Shown: positions 9,020 to 18,907, counted from the first letter of the stretch. The stretch: DNA of 25,938 nucleotides from Candidatus Peribacteria bacterium (GCA_031280545.1 JAITGP010000010.1:1-25938); one strand, 5' to 3'. Translations and numbers: made by a program. Notes: a model not told the origin generated them from the sequence alone.

Positions 9020-9412
9020 ATGAAGAAATTCGCCACAAATATGCTCATCAGAAATAATCGCTTGCCTCTTATGCAAGAAAAAGGTATCATTATAAACTAT
9101 GAAATCCTGTCTGATGAAAACTATATCAAAGAGTTGAAACAAAAACTCATTGAAGAAGCCATCGAAGCCTCTGAAACGAATACTCCAGAGGAACTCAAAT
9201 ATGAACTTGCTGATGTGTTAGAAGTCATTGAGCATTTGATTGCTGTACATGTGTTAGATAGGGAGGAAATTAGGAAAACTCAAGAAGAAAAGCAGAAAGA
9301 ACTTGGAGGTTTTGAAAAGAAGATAAAGACCCATTATGTTGAGATAGCTGAGGAGAGCGAAGAAATAGCATATTATCTCGCTAGACCAAATAAATATCCC
9401 GAGATAAAATAA
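9020..9412 (+). CDS. MazG-like / phosphoribosyl-ATP pyrophosphohydrolase-like NTP-PPase
   Basis: About 130 residues of the all-alpha NTP pyrophosphohydrolase superfamily, which hydrolyses (often non-canonical) nucleoside triphosphates to monophosphate and PPi. Visible are the N-terminal LIRNNRLPLMQEKG, the metal-binding helix KQKLIEEAIEA and ELADVLEVIEHLI (EELxD-type), followed by EEIRKTQEEKQKELGGFEKKI typical of the small HisE/MazG-like housecleaning proteins. The frame is open further upstream to 8897 without conserved sequence. ATG 9020 is chosen because TTTTACC lies 16 nt before it, as in many neighbours; the next ATG, 9041, is an alternative. No UGA is used in this frame. It stands alone between pheT and convergent dnaA. 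Confidence 0.8.
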   Translation: MKKFATNMLIRNNRLPLMQEKGIIINYEILSDENYIKELKQKLIEEAIEASETNTPEELKYELADVLEVIEHLIAVHVLDREEIRKTQEEKQKELGGFEKKIKTHYVEIAEESEEIAYYLARPNKYPEIK

Positions 9413-9425
9413 AAAATCTGAATAT

Positions 9426-9542
9426 GTGTGAATAAATTATTATTGCTCGCCAAAGGACGAGGATTTTTGAAATGATAGTGATCTGTGAGGGGAATGCAAA
9501 GGGGAGATTAAAAAACCATTTCTATGAGTTGTTGAAGAGTAA
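9426..9542 (+). CDS. Possible small ORF
   Basis: A GTG-started 38-codon frame with UGA as Gly that ends (TAA 9540-9542) just before the dnaA stop. The product is acidic (SPKDEDFGNDSDLGGECKGE). There is no recognised family and no leader element, and the start is weak. It could be chance; the stretch between the NTP-PPase gene and dnaA holds nothing else I can name. Confidence 0.2.
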
Positions 9543-9545
9543 ATA

Positions 9546-11018
9546 CTACTGCTCGACCCACTCTACAAATACTTGGTAATCATGCAGAATTGTCTCATCA
9601 ATTTTCAGTTTTTTCTCGATATTGGAAATGGCATAAATCGCGGTAGCGTGGTTTTTCCCACCGAAGTAGTCCCCTATTTTCTCAAGGGTTCGCTTGAAAT
9701 ATTTTTTGGCAATCAACATCAAAATCTGTCTGGCAGTGGTGATTTCTTTTTTTCTACAGTCGGACTTGAGTTCAGCGACTGAGAGGGAATAGTAATTGGC
9801 TACCATTTCCACGATATTGTCGAAAGATTGGTCAGATTTTTTATTGTGTGAGGAAGCCTCCTCTATTGTCGCTCTGGCGTGTGAAGAAGTGTAGCCCAGC
9901 GTTTGGAGGCAGGCTTGTACATCTTCGGAAGATGTTTCTTGCCCAGAGAGTTTTTTTCTCGTGAGGAGGATATTGAGTGCACCCTCGAGTTCACGGACAT
10001 TAGACTTAATATACTGAGCGATAACTGAGAGAAACTCGGTTTCGATACTCTCCTGCTTCGCCTCTAGTTTAGCCTCGAGAATTGCGATCCTCGTTTCGAA
10101 ATCTGGAGCTTGAATATCGGCTACCAAACCAAGAGCAAATCTACTTCTCAACCTGCTTTCAATATCGATCAGTTCCTTGGGAGGGCGATCTGAAGACATG
10201 ATGACCTGTTTTTTCTTGGAGTGAAAATCATTAAAAATATTGTGAAAAATCTCCTGTGTCTTATCCTTTCCAGCGAGAAACTGAATATCATCAATCAGCA
10301 AAGCATCCACGTCATCGAATTTTCTCATCAGGGTATTGAGTTTATTCCCTCTAATGGCTTGCACGATTTCGTCTACGAGTTTAGTGGCAGGGAGGTAAAT
10401 AGCAGTTTTTTTTGGGTCATTTGCAGTGATTTCGTTTCCTATGGCTTGCATGAGATGGGTTTTCCCGAGTCCCACGTTTCCGTAGATAAAAAGTGGGTTG
10501 TAAGCGGTTCCTGGGTTTTCTGCAACAGCTTTTGCTGCAGAGAAGGCGAACTGATTATTTGCACCCGCCACAAAATTGTCGAATCTGAAATTCGGATCAA
10601 ACAGAATTCCAAAATAAGAAGATAATTCAGATTTTATTTCTTTTCCTATGGGCTCTGAAACGGAAGTGTCTTTGATATTCAGGATTTTTTTTAAGTCAAT
10701 GAGGAGTGGCGAACCATTTGAAAAGGGTGGATAAATTACATATTCTAGGCTAAACTGAGGGTTATAGAGTTCGTGGATGGCGTCTTTTAGGGATTTATTG
10801 AAAAGTTTCTTTGCTTGCGTCATGGCAAACTCATTTGCGAAACCGAGGTAGACTTTTTTTTCGGTTTCTTCGATATTCACGATACCCGCCTTGGGGAGGA
10901 AAGTGATGAGTTTTTTGTGGTCGTGCTGGGTAGAGATATGCAAAATGACCTTGGTTCGCAGGTCAGTAAGGTAGGCTTTTTTTTCTGGAGTGTAGGTTTC
11001 GGGGAGGTCTAGAAGCAT
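9546..11018 (-). CDS. dnaA: Chromosomal replication initiator DnaA
   Basis: Binds DnaA boxes at oriC and opens the origin. The protein is 490 residues, slightly longer than usual. The N-terminal interaction domain spans about residues 1-95. The AAA+ core has FDNFVAGANNQFA, Walker A GNVGLGKTH (180-188), Walker B ALLIDDIQFLAGK, sensor MSSDRPP and RLRSRF. The C-terminal DnaA-box-binding domain has SDCRKKEITTARQI and the signature GGKNHATAIYA. There is no UGA in 490 codons; the stop is TAG. The start ATG has a pyrimidine-rich leader with TTTTCAT 19 nt upstream. I found no TTATCCACA-type boxes in the AT-rich 11019-11300 upstream region, and dnaN is not adjacent, so oriC is not shown here. Confidence 0.97.
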   Translation of the reverse strand: MLLDLPETYTPEKKAYLTDLRTKVILHISTQHDHKKLITFLPKAGIVNIEETEKKVYLGFANEFAMTQAKKLFNKSLKDAIHELYNPQFSLEYVIYPPFSNGSPLLIDLKKILNIKDTSVSEPIGKEIKSELSSYFGILFDPNFRFDNFVAGANNQFAFSAAKAVAENPGTAYNPLFIYGNVGLGKTHLMQAIGNEITANDPKKTAIYLPATKLVDEIVQAIRGNKLNTLMRKFDDVDALLIDDIQFLAGKDKTQEIFHNIFNDFHSKKKQVIMSSDRPPKELIDIESRLRSRFALGLVADIQAPDFETRIAILEAKLEAKQESIETEFLSVIAQYIKSNVRELEGALNILLTRKKLSGQETSSEDVQACLQTLGYTSSHARATIEEASSHNKKSDQSFDNIVEMVANYYSLSVAELKSDCRKKEITTARQILMLIAKKYFKRTLEKIGDYFGGKNHATAIYAISNIEKKLKIDETILHDYQVFVEWVEQ

Positions 11019-11217
11019 TGAGAGATTTAAGGAGAGTATGAAAAGTGATTTTTATTTGTTCGTATTCCTTTATAGTAATGTGAAGGAAAATTACCAGAGA
11101 AAAAATCTCTTCTGAAATTTGTGTTTTTTATTTTTTTGGTTAATTATATTGTATTTTATTTTTTTAACATCATAAATATGACTATAACGGTAGCTGAACA
11201 TATAGAAGAAGAGAAAT

Positions 11218-11934
11218 CTATTCAGAAGATGAATTATTTAATGTAATTAAAGTGAAATCTGATATATATATTCAAGTATAAAAAAAGGACGGCACTGCAT
11301 TTCAGTGTCGTCTTCTTTTTATAATCTTTACAAGTAACTCTAGTCCTACTTCCATAGCGGTTAATAACCATTCTATGAAGATTTCTATAGCTACCCAGAG
11401 CAGAACCACACCACCTAAAGTGACTAATGCCACGTCTGTGGTGCCTGGAACAGGAATAAGAAACATCACTAACACGAGGAAGCGAATAGTCGCTTTTACT
11501 GTCTTGTGCTGTAATTTTCTTTTCACTCGGGTAAGATACCGAGATTTTTCGACTACCTTATCCAATTTTTCCTCAAATCTCCCAAACCAAATCCAGATTT
11601 TTCTCCCAAGTCTCGTTCGAAGGATTAATATTTTCACCTTTTGAATAATCCTTTGGAGTTTTAAAAGGAGTTTTGGTGGATTTGGGGTTTTTATGACTTT
11701 TTTCTCTTTCTTTTTCTTTTGGTGTGGGAGTTGGAAGATAGTGATTACTCTTTCCATCTCCACCAAGATAAAAGCGATCAAAAAAATGGCCACTTTGATG
11801 TGAGAAGTCGGAATCCAAACCATCCCAAAATAAATTAGTGACCAAATCACAAGTCTCTTCATAAAAGAGTGTGCTCTGAGAAAATAAATTTTGGATAATC
11901 TTTTGAATTTTTTTTGTGTGTTTTTTCTTGACAT
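11218..11934 (-). CDS. Hypothetical integral membrane protein
   Basis: Under UGA=Gly the frame runs from ATG 11934 to TAG 11218-11220 (238 residues). If UGA at 11302-11304 acted as stop, the protein would end in the basic KIIKRRRH after 210 residues. It has two hydrophobic blocks: about residues 25-65 (LVIWSLIYFGMVWIP, VAIFLIAFILVEM), and about 150-200 (FLVLVMFLIPVPG, ALVTLGGVVLLWVAIEIFIEWLL), each likely a pair of membrane segments. Between them lies a very basic linker (KKKKEKKVIK). I recognise no family. The 3' end is odd: a terminator-like hairpin (11288-11312) with a T-run overlaps the UGA, so transcription might end before the TAG. Confidence 0.6.
11281..11312 (-). terminator. Rho-independent terminator overlapping the membrane-protein gene 3' end
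   Basis: A 10-bp stem (11288-11297 with 11303-11312, one G-U pair, 5-nt loop) is followed by a T-run on the minus strand. The plus strand is also followed by TTCTTTTT, so it may work both ways. Confidence 0.7.
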
Positions 11935-12033
11935 AGTTTTTATATTTTTTCTTAATTGTACAGATATATCCCTCCAAAATCAAGAGCAAATTTATCGGTT
12001 GAAGTTGAGAGAGGAAAGCGTATATATAAAGAT

Positions 12034-14145
12034 ATGGAACTCAAGCAACTTCTCAAGACCACTCCTCGTTATATTAGTATTCTTGCACAGAATGGGATTC
12101 AGACTTTGAAGGATTTTTTCAATTATTTTCCGAGGGCGTATGAAGATAGAAGTCAGATTAAACCACTGAATGCATTGATTTTTGATGAGAAAGGTAAGAC
12201 TGCGACCAAGGGAATGATCGTCCAAAAAAAGCAACGAAGTAGAGGTTGAAGAATGATTTATGATATAAAATTTCAAGATGAGAATGGGAATATTGGCTAT
12301 ATCAGTATTTTTAATTCAGCTTATTTGGCTAGTAAATTAGTGGAAAAAAGCTGGTATATTATCGTTGGGAAACCACAGATGAAGTTTGGAAAGATTATCT
12401 TTTCTCACCCTGATGTGGTGCCAGCGACAGCTCCTGAAACCCCCTCGGATTCGCTGTATCTCCCTTCTCATGGGGAAACAATAGAACATTCAGACGATAC
12501 TTCCTACAATTCCGGGAGAATTTTCCCTATTTATTCAGAGATGCAGGGAATTAAACCAGGGCGATTCGCTCAGAAAGTATGGAATAATTTAGATAGGATT
12601 CCTGAAATCTTTTCTGAATATCTCCCAGCAGAATTTATGCAACAGTTTGGATTATTAGATGTGGTGGCTACTATGAAAAATTTGCATTATCCTGAAAATG
12701 AGGAAATGAAGAGCAAGGCCTTGCATAGACTGTTTTTTGATAGGTTGCTTAGGATTCAGCTTTTTTCTCTAATGAATAAATTAGAGTATCAAGGAAGTTT
12801 GGAGACTCCCCCACTGCAGGAAACCCCTCATTGGGAGATTTTGAAACCGATTTTGGATCAGCTTTCTTTTTCTTTGACTGTAGCACAGAAAAAAGTGATT
12901 GTGCAGATTTTGGAGGATTTTTATCGTGGGAAGCCGATGTTGAGATTATTGCAAGGAGATGTGGGAAGTGGGAAGACCATTGTGGCGACGATTGCAATGT
13001 GGTATGTTTGGAAGATGTTTGGTGGGCAGTCAGTGCTCTTGGCTCCACTGGAAGTCTTGGCAAATCAGCATTATAAAACACTGGCAAAGCTTCTTTTACC
13101 TCTGGGACTGAGAGTGGAACTTCTTACTGGTTCACTGACCAAAGGAAGAAAAGAGGAAATAAAACGCTGACTCAGAGAAGGGAAAATCGACGTAGTCGTG
13201 GCTACCCATGCGGTATTGCAGGAAGACATTGGGTTTGCTAATTTGCAGTTTGTGTGTATCGACGAACAGCATAAATTTTGAGTGAAGCAAAGGGCGATGT
13301 TCAAAAGGTTCAACTCGCCTCATATTTTGCAGATGACCGCTACACCGATTCCCCGCTCTATGGCACTGGCTTTTTTTGGGGAATTTGATGTGAGTGTGAT
13401 CGATGAATTACCTGCAGGGCGTGTACCTATTGAGAGTAAAGTGATTTCGGAAAATGAGTACTTAAAGCTGAAGCCTTGGATTTTACAGAAGATCGAGCAG
13501 GGGCAGAGAGTCTTTGTTGTGGTGCCATTGATTGAGGATAGTGAAAAAATGGATGACGTAAAATCTGCAACGACGCAATATCATGAAATTTCAGCCTTTT
13601 TTTCTGAATTACCAGAAGGAAAAATCTGACTCTTACACGGAAGGATGTCAGCCAAAGAGAAGGATGAGGTGATGAATGATTTTAAATCAGGAAAGAAATG
13701 TTTGCTCGTCTCCACTACAGTAATTGAGGTAGGGGTGGATGTACCAGAAGCGACTATCATGATTATCAAAAATGCTGAAAGGTTTGGACTCTCGCAGTTG
13801 CACCAATTGAGGGGAAGAATTGGGCGTTCTACGATGAAATCGTATTGTTTTTTGGAAACTCAAAAAAAATCTGGTGACGCTTACCAGAGATTAAAAATTA
13901 TGGAAACGACTACGGATGGATTTAAGCTCGCAGAATTAGATTTGCATAACCGCGGTTCAGGAGAAATTTTGGGGACCATGCAATCTGGGGAAAGTGATGT
14001 CCCTTTGGAGGTATTGACGGATTTGAGATTTTTGGGAAAGGTACAGGAATGAGCGATATGGTTATTGAAGACGTATCCGAAGTTGGAGGGATTGCCGGGG
14101 TTGCAGAAGTTTTTGGAAGAGAGGATCGGGGATGTGTTAGCTTAG
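12034..14145 (+). CDS. recG: ATP-dependent DNA helicase RecG
   Basis: A double-strand DNA translocase that reverses stalled forks and migrates branches; 703 residues, as expected. The N-terminal wedge/OB domain ([24 protein letters not shown]) is followed by helicase motifs: [14 protein letters not shown] (I), [10 protein letters not shown] (Ia), [13 protein letters not shown] (II), [13 protein letters not shown] (III), [16 protein letters not shown] (IV), [20 protein letters not shown] (V) and [12 protein letters not shown] (VI). UGA codons at 12247, 13168, 13279, 13627 and 14050 are read as Gly; 13279 is the Gly of DEQH(K/R)FG and 13627 that of GLLHGRM. Residues near 130-160 form a linker that includes a repeat-like segment (12441-12475). 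Start ATG 12034 fits the usual RecG N-terminus. The leader lacks the TTTTAYC element and has a purine-rich GAGAGGAAAG instead. Confidence 0.97.
12441..12475. repeat. 35-nt repeat-like segment inside recG
   Basis: Begins CCCCTCGGATTCGC and ends CTTCTCATGGGG. It resembles the element at 7446-7478 in the NYN gene. It is read in frame ([13 protein letters not shown]) in a linker between the wedge domain and the GRIFPIY motif. Confidence 0.35.
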
Positions 14146-14178
14146 GACCTAATAATCAAAAACATAATTGATAGGTCC
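14145..14178. terminator. Hairpin at the recG/dtd convergence
   Basis: GGACCTA (14145-14151) pairs with TAGGTCC (14172-14178) over a 20-nt loop, followed on the plus strand by CCTATTTT. It starts in the recG stop codon and covers the last codons of dtd. A weak bidirectional terminator is likely but not certain. Confidence 0.4.
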
Positions 14179-14598
14179 CCTATTTTCTGAAGTGATGTGC
14201 ATATCCGCTCAGAATTCTCCTGTTTGTAATTTTCGACCAGCGGAAAGGGCTTCTGCAATGAAGTAATCATAAATGGCTTTCGCCTCACTGAAGGGAGCAG
14301 AACCTGTGAACTCCATGGAGGTGCCTTTATGATTGGTGCCGTAGACTGTGAAATTGGAGATCAGCAAAATTTCGCCATCTACATCGTTCAAAGACTGATT
14401 TATTCCTTTTTCTCCCTCTAAAAATCTGATGGTTGGGAGTTTGCGGACAATTTTTTCGATTTTTTCTGGGTAGTCTGGGAGATCGGCGGTGGAAATTCCG
14501 AAATAGATGACGACTCCTCTGGAGATAGACCTAGAGATCCCCTCATACTCAGGAAGGCGAACAGAAGCAGAAGAGACGGATTGGATAACGAGACGCAT
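14149..14598 (-). CDS. dtd: D-aminoacyl-tRNA deacylase
   Basis: Hydrolyses D-amino acids (and glycine mischarged on tRNA-Ala) from tRNA; 149 residues, the normal length. Motifs: MRLVIQSVSSASV at the N-terminus, the active-site loop with LLISNFTVYGTNHKGTSMEF (SQFTL-like) and the C-terminal TGEFGADMHI followed by NRGPINYVFDY. The UGA at 14209 encodes the Gly of GEFGADM; without it the protein would lack its last 20 residues. The ATG overlaps the stop of the upstream 65-codon gene in TAATG, so translation is coupled. In an organism that uses many Gly codons, editing of Gly-tRNA errors may matter (inference). Confidence 0.96.
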
Positions 14599-14795
14599 TA
14601 TTTTTTCTTTTCTCAGGTAGTAAAAACGTAGTGTCGGATGATGAAAAACGGTATTAAGAGCTTTTTGAAGGTCGGTTTAATCCAAAAAAGTGCAGGGAAA
14701 TCCTTAAAAAGCAAAGTAAAAAGCTGATTCGCTCTATTATTGGTTTTATCCTTTTGGAAGGGATAAGTGAAGAGGTCTTTGAAAAATCTGATCAT
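14598..14795 (-). CDS. Small hypothetical basic/hydrophobic protein
   Basis: 65 residues, ATG 14795 to TAA 14600-14598, with one UGA (14613) read as Gly. It is rich in Phe, Lys and Ile (FKDLFTYPFQK, LLIPFFIIRHYVF); one weak membrane-associating segment is possible. No family is recognised. It lies 11 nt after the stop of the upstream helical-protein gene, and its stop overlaps the dtd start (TAATG). This tight packing is the main reason to think it is real. Confidence 0.55.
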
Positions 14796-14806
14796 TTTGT
14801 GTATAG

Positions 14807-15385
14807 TTATTTTTTAAATACTCCTAATCCTTTTTTCAGCAGATTCTCTCCAGCTCAGAGGAGTTTTTTGGCGACGTTTACTCCTGTAGAAACTGTATCT
14901 GTAGCTAGGATGGTTCAGCTTTTTATAATTTTTTCTCAGATATTGGAGAGCTCGGAAATTGGTCTGGCAGGTTGCATTACTCCCCCATCGGGTTTCGGTT
15001 CCGTCCGTACATTTGCGAGATCGGATCCTGTTTTCATAATATTTTCTACCGTTCCTGTAGCAAGTCCGACCGTGTCGGCAGCCAGATTTTTTACGCTTTC
15101 TACACTTGCTCCTACGATATTTCCTAAGGTGGAGACGGTTTTTGCGGGTTGGAAAAGTTTCCCTGGCTCTGCCATTATTTCTCCTACATTTTCTACAATA
15201 TTGTGTCCAAATTGGTTTACCTCTCCTACGAAATTTTGTCCGACAGAGATACTTTCTTTTGCCAGGTCATTGAGAGGAGCTGTCGCTTGAAATACAGAAG
15301 AAACACCAGAAGAAAAAGTTGCCTCGGTCTGTGGAGGGATTGGAGTTTCAGTAGGATCTGGTGGAGTAAGGATAGGATCAGTCAT
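14807..15385 (-). CDS. Hypothetical amphipathic helical protein
   Basis: 192 residues, with UGA codons at 14936, 14915 and 14855 read as Gly. A Pro/Thr-rich N-terminal tail (LTPPDPTETPIPP) is followed by repeats of Ala/Val/Gly/Asn-rich helix (GNIVGASVESVKNLAADTVG, TGVNVAKKLLGAGENLLKKG) resembling phasin- or LEA-like helices that coat surfaces or stay unfolded. There is no signal peptide. It is the first gene of a three-gene minus-strand unit with the 65-residue protein and dtd. Upstream is a pyrimidine-rich leader with TATACT close to the ATG. Function unknown. Confidence 0.75.
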
Positions 15386-15427
15386 AAGGGGAAAGTATAG
15401 TAAAGGGGAAGAATTTAGGGAAGATTA

Positions 15428-16543
15428 CTACTGAGCAGGGACACTAATCAGATTTTTTGCTTTCAATTCTCTGATGAGATAATCGGTATCATTCGCGATA
15501 TTCACAGCACTATTGAGATCGATGATACCCTTGCTTGCCAAGTAGATAATGTGATCTTCAAGCAACTGCATCCCCACGTTTCTATTGGCATAAATCGTAT
15601 TATTAAGCTGATTCAGTTTATTTTCTCTGATGATATTTTCTACAGCGGTATTGGTCAACAGAATTTCTTGGACAGGCACCATTCCTCCTCAGATTTTTTT
15701 AGCTAATTTTTGTACAATGATAGCAGAAAGGGTATCAGAAAGCTGTTCTCTGACGTGAGGTTGCTCGTTTGCTGGGAACATAGAAATAATTTTATTGATG
15801 GTTTGCTCGGCTGATCTTGCATGGATAGTCGTCAACACGAGATGACCTGTTTCAGCTAAGGCGATAGCGTTTTTAATCCCTTCGGGGTCTCTAGCTTCTC
15901 CAAAAAGGATGATATCTGGACGTTGTCTTAGAGCATATTTCATCGCAGAAGAGAAGGAAATGATGTCTTTTCCGAGCTGTTTTTGTTCAATGAGTGCCTT
16001 TTTCGGGGTGAAAATATATTCGATAGGGTCTTCTAGGGTAATGATGTGCTTTTGTTTGGTCATATTTACTTCTTCCAGCATGGCCGCGAGGGTCGTAGAT
16101 TTTCCTGATCCGGTAGGACCTGCTACGAAAATAATTCAGCTTGTTTTTTGCATTAATTGTCTGAAAACGGGGGGAAGTGCGAGATCATCGATTGTAGGTA
16201 CTTTTTCTGCGAAAAGCCTAAAAACAATCATAATATGCCCAGATTGCTGAGAAATATTGATCCTGAATCTGCGTCCATGAGCGACATATCCGATGTCAAC
16301 ACTCATATTTTCCTCAAAGAGTTTTTTATCCGTCTCATCCATGAGCGTGGTAGCGATCTCGTTGAGTATTTCATCAGAAAACTTATCTAATCCGACAAGC
16401 CTGTAGATTTCATCATTGACCCTGAGAGCAGGCTCTTCATTGAAGGTAAAATAGGAGTCGGAAGCTGCATAATCGATATGTACCTTGAGCAGATAGTAGA
16501 GATATTCTTTCGGGTCAGTAAGATGAGGATTTTCAAAAGCCAT
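15428..16543 (-). CDS. pilT: PilT/PilU-like type IV pilus retraction ATPase
   Basis: A hexameric secretion-type ATPase that powers pilus disassembly at the inner membrane. It has 371 residues, slightly longer than typical PilT. The N-terminal PAS-like domain is divergent (ALRVNDEIYRLVG). Walker A GPTGSGKSTT is followed by the Asp box (HIITLEDPIEYIF), the Walker B region (RPDIILFGEARDPEGIKNAI) and the His box (GHLVLTTIHARSAEQTINKI). UGA codons at 16136 and 15689 (read as Gly) would otherwise split it into three. The start has TTTTATC 17 nt upstream. A PilB-like partner is encoded at 21833-23449, which suggests dynamic pili. Confidence 0.92.
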
Positions 16544-16631
16544 TTCCAGGAGGGAAAAAAGATAAAATATCTCTTTGTATATACAAAATTGTGTGATAAA
16601 AGCAAGCAGTTCTCTTTTTTTAGTTTATGTG

Positions 16632-16660
16632 TTGACTTTTGGTGCCTTTTTGTGTATTAT
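16632..16660 (+). promoter_or_regulatory. Promoter of the exported protein gene
   Basis: -35 TTGACT (16632-16637), 17-nt spacer, -10 TATTAT (16655-16660). The predicted start is near 16667, about 30 nt before the ATG at 16697; TTTTATT is at 16673-16679. Confidence 0.7.
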
Positions 16661-16696
16661 GATAGGTAGTAATTTTATTGAAACCTCTCCAACTGC

Positions 16697-17506
16697 ATGG
16701 AAACCCCTGTTCATTCCCACTTCCACAAAGTATATTCTACGGTACTGGTTAGTGCTGCACTTTTTGTAGTAGGAGAACTTGAGACGGTGCAGGCAACAAA
16801 TCTCGTACTGGGAGAGACCTTGGAAGCAGCCGTCACGCCCAATATGCTTTCCCAATCCCCTGCTTCCATTACGTTTTCAGAAGCGAGTGCCACAGCAGAC
16901 CCTACCGCTGTAGAATATAAAGAAATCTTGGAAGCTCAGATCCCTGCATTAACCGCTAGCGTGATGATCTCCTTTTGTGAAGAGGAGATGAAAGTAAAAT
17001 TTAAAGAGCAAGAAAAGATTGAGATTACCAAACATCTTACCCAGTTTTTTAAGAACTCCCCTGTTTGTCGCATTGAAGATGGCAAGGTAAAACTTCTAAT
17101 GACTGCAGCTTATGCTGATGATGCAGCTAAAGAATTGATGCCATATTTTGTGAATAAAATTGATGGACGGCTGAAGGTAGGATATGAAGTAGGTGCGTTT
17201 TTGGGAGGACATGATAATATGAATGCCTATGTATGGGGAAAAATAAAAAAACATCTCAAAACTCTAAAGGCTACAGATGCAAAAAATACGTTTATCAAGG
17301 ATATTTGATCTGCTTTTAAAAAACTGAATAAAGCTGTATGAGATACCTACAAAACAGAAACTGGAGAAGAAATTTCGTTTACTATCGGGGACTATCTCAC
17401 TATGATCACAGCCACTTTCCCCAATCTAGCTATTGCAGAACGCCAAAAAAACCCTCCCCAAAACCTTAGCCAATCAATCAGCAAATTAGACTACACCAAA
17501 TGGTAA
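16697..17506 (+). CDS. Hypothetical exported protein
   Basis: 269 residues. The first 33 residues look like a signal peptide: a short charged start, a hydrophobic core (STVLVSAALFVVGEL), then a possible VQA cleavage site. The mature part is Ala/Lys/Glu-rich and largely helical, with two Cys (SFCEEE and PVCRIE) that could pair outside the membrane. UGA codons at 17306 and 17339 are read as Gly and give a complete C-terminus ending in TAA 17504-17506. I recognise no family. It converges with glyA, whose stop is 8 nt away. Confidence 0.75.
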
Positions 17507-17514
17507 TTATTATA

Positions 17515-18801
17515 TTAACCGATGCTAGGTACAGGATAGGTGGTACAAAATTCTTTCACCTCTCCACGTAATTGTGCTAATTTTGCTTCATCGTCCCTTG
17601 CGAGGATCGCCTGATGGATGAATGAGGCGATTTTTTTGGTTCCGTTTTCTTTTACTCCCCTCGTAGTCATTGCGGGCATTCCAATACGGAGTCCTGAAGG
17701 ACGAAACGGTGGATTTGGATCGTCGGGGATGGTAGATTTGGAGGTAGAAATGCCAATTTTATCTAGAGTGGATTCAACGATTGATCCATTCATCTCTGTA
17801 TCAGAAAAATCCATGATAACCATGTGGTTATCAGTTCCACCTGTAACAAGTTTGTAGCCGTAATTGAGGAGTTCGATTGCGAGTATTTGAGTGTTTTTTA
17901 AAGTCTGCTGAGCATAGTCTAGAAAATCAGAAGTCTGAGCTTCCTTGAGTGCAACAGCGATGGCAGTAATCGTATTCATATGAGGGCCTCCTTGCATTCA
18001 TGGAAAGACTGCCCTATCAATTCTAGTTGGGAGGTTTTCTATGGTGTCTTCTGGCTTTTTGAGCGGATTGGAAACGATTCCTTTGGAGAGAATCAAAGCA
18101 CCTCTAGGTCCACGAAGAGATTTGTGGGTTGTCGTCATCATGGCGTGAAATCCGTAGTCAAAGGGGTTTTTTAGTAAACCTGTAGCGACAAACCCCCCAA
18201 TATGAGAGATATCCGCATACAAGATAACTCAGCTTTCTTTTGCTATTTCTGCAAATTTATCATATTCTAATTCTCTGGGATAGGCACTGAATCCTGCGAG
18301 AATGACTTTTGGCTTGAGTTCCTGTGCGAGAGAACGCACCTGAGCAAAGTCGATTTTTCCATCAGGGAGGGTTTTATATCTCTGAAAATTGAAAATCTTA
18401 GAAAAGAACGTCACGGGTGCTCCGTGCGTGAGATGTCCCCCGTGGGTGAGGTCCATCCCAAGAATGGTATCGCCAGGGTTCATTACTGCGGAATAAAAGC
18501 AGAGGTTCGCTGCTGCTCCAGAGAGAGCTTGGACATTGGCATGATCAGATTTAAAAAGCTGTTTGGCTCTTTCGATTGCGAGGGTTTCGATGATGTCGGT
18601 GTTTTCCTGCCCACCGTAGTATCTTTTTCCTGGAAATCCTTCGGAATATTTATTGGCGAAGACGGAAGACTGGACGGAAAGGACAGCGGGAGACTGGTAA
18701 TTTTCGCTGGCGATGAGCTCCATTCCATCAGATTGGCGTTGCTCTTCGTTTTGGATGGCGGTGAAGATTTGGGGGTCGGTATTTGAGAGGTTTGTGGACA
18801 T
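17515..18801 (-). CDS. glyA: Serine hydroxymethyltransferase
   Basis: A PLP enzyme interconverting serine and glycine with tetrahydrofolate, the main source of glycine and C1 units; 428 residues, normal size. Motifs: [47 protein letters not shown], the PLP lysine in [23 protein letters not shown] and [19 protein letters not shown] codons at 18229 and 17998 are Gly; the latter is the conserved Gly of FPG(T/M)QGG. ATG 18801 starts the family-like N-terminus; codons upstream of it fall in the promoter. TTTTATC lies 18 nt before the ATG. Confidence 0.97.
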
Positions 18802-18837
18802 TGGGAGGTAAACGGATAAGATAAAATGCTGTTGTGT

Positions 18838-18865
18838 AGTATAAAAATACACAAACTAAATGCAA
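18838..18865 (-). promoter_or_regulatory. Promoter of glyA
   Basis: Minus strand: -35 TTGCAT (18865-18860), 16-nt spacer, -10 TATACT (18843-18838). The predicted start is near 18831, giving a 30-nt leader with TTTTATC close to its 5' end. Confidence 0.65.
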
Positions 18866-18879
18866 GAAAAAGAAGATCG

Positions 18880-18907
18880 TCATTCTGAGCAATAGCGAAG
18901 AACCTAG
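18880..18907. repeat. 28-nt dispersed repeat, copy B
   Basis: TCATTCTGAGCAATAGCGAA followed by GAACCTAG, matching 24 of 28 positions of copy A (4704-4731). It sits in the 302-nt stretch between glyA and the first pilin gene. Apart from the two promoters and this repeat, I see nothing else in that stretch. Confidence 0.6.

Noticed and set aside
8889..9095. Frame from ATG 8889 (MYKMPLIRPAQPAELNRFWG...) with TTTTATC 8 nt upstream
   Set aside because: About 68 codons with UGA as Gly, but it overlaps the NTP-PPase gene in another frame and shows no recognisable domain; could be a remnant gene, not strong enough to list.
11178..11246. 22-codon plus-strand ORF (MTITVAEHIEEEKSIQKMNYLM) before the hairpin at 11288
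   Set aside because: Too short and without a promoter or leader element; could be real since a terminator follows, but chance is as likely.
11019..11300. oriC candidate upstream of dnaA
   Set aside because: The region is AT-rich, but I found no cluster of TTATCCACA-like boxes; dnaN and other origin markers are absent.
11573..11989. 138-codon minus-strand frame overlapping the membrane-protein gene
   Set aside because: Lys/Thr/Asn-rich shadow frame with no domain; the overlapping frame has clear membrane segments.
14754..15290. 178-codon open frame on the plus strand opposite the helical-protein gene
   Set aside because: Ser/Phe/Pro-rich translation typical of antisense to a coding gene; the minus-strand frame has a leader, operon context and continues sensibly through UGA codons.
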